Assembly: GCA_030550075.1 (NCBI GenBank)
Contig: JAUQQB010000045.1
Location: 1-12,442, forward strand
Reading direction: 5' to 3'
Source: Chloroflexota bacterium
GTDB lineage: Bacteria; Chloroflexota; Anaerolineae; Thermoflexales; Thermoflexaceae
DNA length: 12,442 nt
Shown here: positions 11,627 to 12,442 of the stretch, in pieces
Position numbering within the stretch: the first letter of the stretch is position 1
How the letters are laid out: each line of letters begins with the position of its first letter
The notes under the pieces: model-generated
Database searches by the model: none
What the model was told of the DNA's origin: nothing
The model's input: only the letters and a program-made list of their open reading frames with translations
Position numbers and translations under genes: made by a program

Positions 11627-12334
11627 ATGAGCTACCTGGTGGTCATCCCCACTTACAATGAACGGGAAAACATTGAGGCGCTGATCCGGGCGTTGCTCTC
11701 GCTTCCCCTTCCCTTAGAGGTGGTGGTGGTGGACGATCATTCCCCGGATGGAACGGGGGAGCTGGTGGCGGCGATGGCGGCGACGGACCCGCGCATCCAC
11801 GTCATTCACCGGCCGGCCAAGCTGGGGCTGGGGACAGCCTATGGGGCCGGGTTCCGGTTTGGGCTGGCCCGGGGCTACGAACGGATCCTGACGATGGATG
11901 CAGATTTCTCCCACAATCCGGCGTATGTGCCAGCCCTGATCGAGCGGAGCCGGGAGGCGGACGTGGTCATCGGCTCCCGGTATGTTCCAGGCGGGGAGGC
12001 GGTGGACAGCCCCTGGTATCGGCGGCTGTTGAGTTGGGGGGCCAACCGGTTTGCGCGGACGATGCTGGGGCTGGCCCCGCGGGATGTGACCGCAGGCTTT
12101 CGGTGCTATCGTCCGCGGGTTTTGAAGGAGATTGCACCGGAGACAATTCGGGCGGAGGGGTATGCGTTTCTAATTGAGATGACATATCGAGCGCAGCGGG
12201 CGGGCTTTCGGATCGCTGAAGTGCCTATCCGCTTCAAAGACCGTCGCTACGGACGATCAAAGGTATCCCGACGGGAGATTGCACGGGCGGTGTGGACGGT
12301 CCTCCGGCTTTCATGGGACCGAGTAAGAGCTTAG
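11627..12334 (+). CDS. Polyprenol-phosphate mannosyltransferase (DPM1-like, GT2)
   Basis: This 235-residue GT-A enzyme most likely moves a mannosyl (or glucosyl) unit from a GDP- or UDP-sugar to polyprenyl phosphate on the cytoplasmic face of the membrane, supplying envelope glycosylation. GT2 hallmarks are VVIPTYNERENIE (5-17), VVVDDHSPDGT (33-43), the metal-binding LTMDADFSHNP with Asp91 and Asp93 (88-98), GSRYVPGG (116-123), DVTAGFRCY (153-161) and the DPM signature RFKDRRYGRSKVS (202-214). It is the short soluble form without the C-terminal GtrA or transmembrane domains found in some relatives. ATG 11627 is chosen because VVIPTYNE then begins at the usual distance and AGG/GGGAG lie upstream; ATG 11594 would overlap the preceding stop. 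Its lipid acceptor derives from the isoprenoid route served by the mevalonate genes, but no direct link is shown. Confidence 0.92.
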   Translation: MSYLVVIPTYNERENIEALIRALLSLPLPLEVVVVDDHSPDGTGELVAAMAATDPRIHVIHRPAKLGLGTAYGAGFRFGLARGYERILTMDADFSHNPAYVPALIERSREADVVIGSRYVPGGEAVDSPWYRRLLSWGANRFARTMLGLAPRDVTAGFRCYRPRVLKEIAPETIRAEGYAFLIEMTYRAQRAGFRIAEVPIRFKDRRYGRSKVSRREIARAVWTVLRLSWDRVRA

Positions 12335-12353
12335 TGAGAAATATGGAAGCTGA

Positions 12354-12369
12354 GGTAACTATTCAGCCG
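12354..12369. repeat. 16-nt inverted repeat, right copy
   Basis: GGTAACTATTCAGCCG is the exact reverse complement of 43-58. It starts 19 nt after the mannosyltransferase stop. The remaining 73 nt to the window end contain no gene or motif I recognise. Confidence 0.6.
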
Positions 12370-12442
12370 TTCTCCCGCAATGCCTATACGGATAGAGGCG
12401 GTTTCCTCCTGGGGGCTTTTGGGGCCGAGCCGCGCGCCTTCG

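Overview
This GC-rich bacterial window holds an isoprenoid-precursor gene cluster surrounded by housekeeping genes and unusually structured intergenic DNA. No ribosomal or other phylogenetic marker gene is present. The best guess at a host is a thermophilic member of the Chloroflexota (Anaerolineae or Thermoflexia-like). This rests on the archaeal-style HMG-CoA synthase/thiolase/DUF35 set combined with a class II HMG-CoA reductase, on a helicase-associated protein of a type I associate with that phylum, and on Pro/Arg/Trp-rich proteins. It is inference only.

Layout. 198-1892 (-) is a helicase-associated (XPB N-terminal-like) protein. It is divergent from a DedA-family membrane protein at 2314-3000 (+), which is followed by a strong hairpin. 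A 670-nt gene-free stretch (3001-3670) carries a good promoter and a GC hairpin. It leads to 3671-4186 (+), which looks like a degenerate PduO/MMAB-type cobalamin adenosyltransferase. A perfect 42-nt palindrome separates this gene from the convergent mevalonate cluster.

The cluster runs leftward from 9381 to 4302 in the order HMG-CoA reductase (mvaA), a HicB-like/DinB fusion overlapping it by 4 nt, HMG-CoA synthase (mvaS), thiolase, and a zinc-ribbon/OB-fold DUF35 protein. These supply acetoacetyl-CoA formation, HMG-CoA formation and reduction to mevalonate. The last three match the set known to form a thiolase/HMGCS/scaffold complex in archaea. No mevalonate kinase or decarboxylase is in the window. 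The two larger gaps inside the cluster, before mvaS and before the DUF35 gene, are both 181 nt long. Each contains mutually exclusive base-pairing segments that could act as RNA switches.

Upstream of the cluster (9764-10006, -) is a small two-helix membrane protein. Before it comes a tRNA-His/tRNA-Arg pair with a clear promoter and terminator. To the right, after a 173-nt inverted-repeat element and a run of short stem-loops, a rightward pair encodes a UbiE/YcgJ-like methyltransferase (10788-11597) and a polyprenol-phosphate mannosyltransferase (11627-12334).

At larger scale, the palindrome GGATCC occurs about 29 times by my count, several-fold above expectation. A 16-nt sequence is present in inverted orientation at both edges (43-58 and 12354-12369), suggesting the window is bounded by copies of a dispersed repeat. 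I found no CRISPR array, no transposase gene, no rRNA and no toxin-antitoxin pair. The candidates for something not yet described are the HicB-DinB protein translationally coupled to HMG-CoA reductase and the two putative leader switches.
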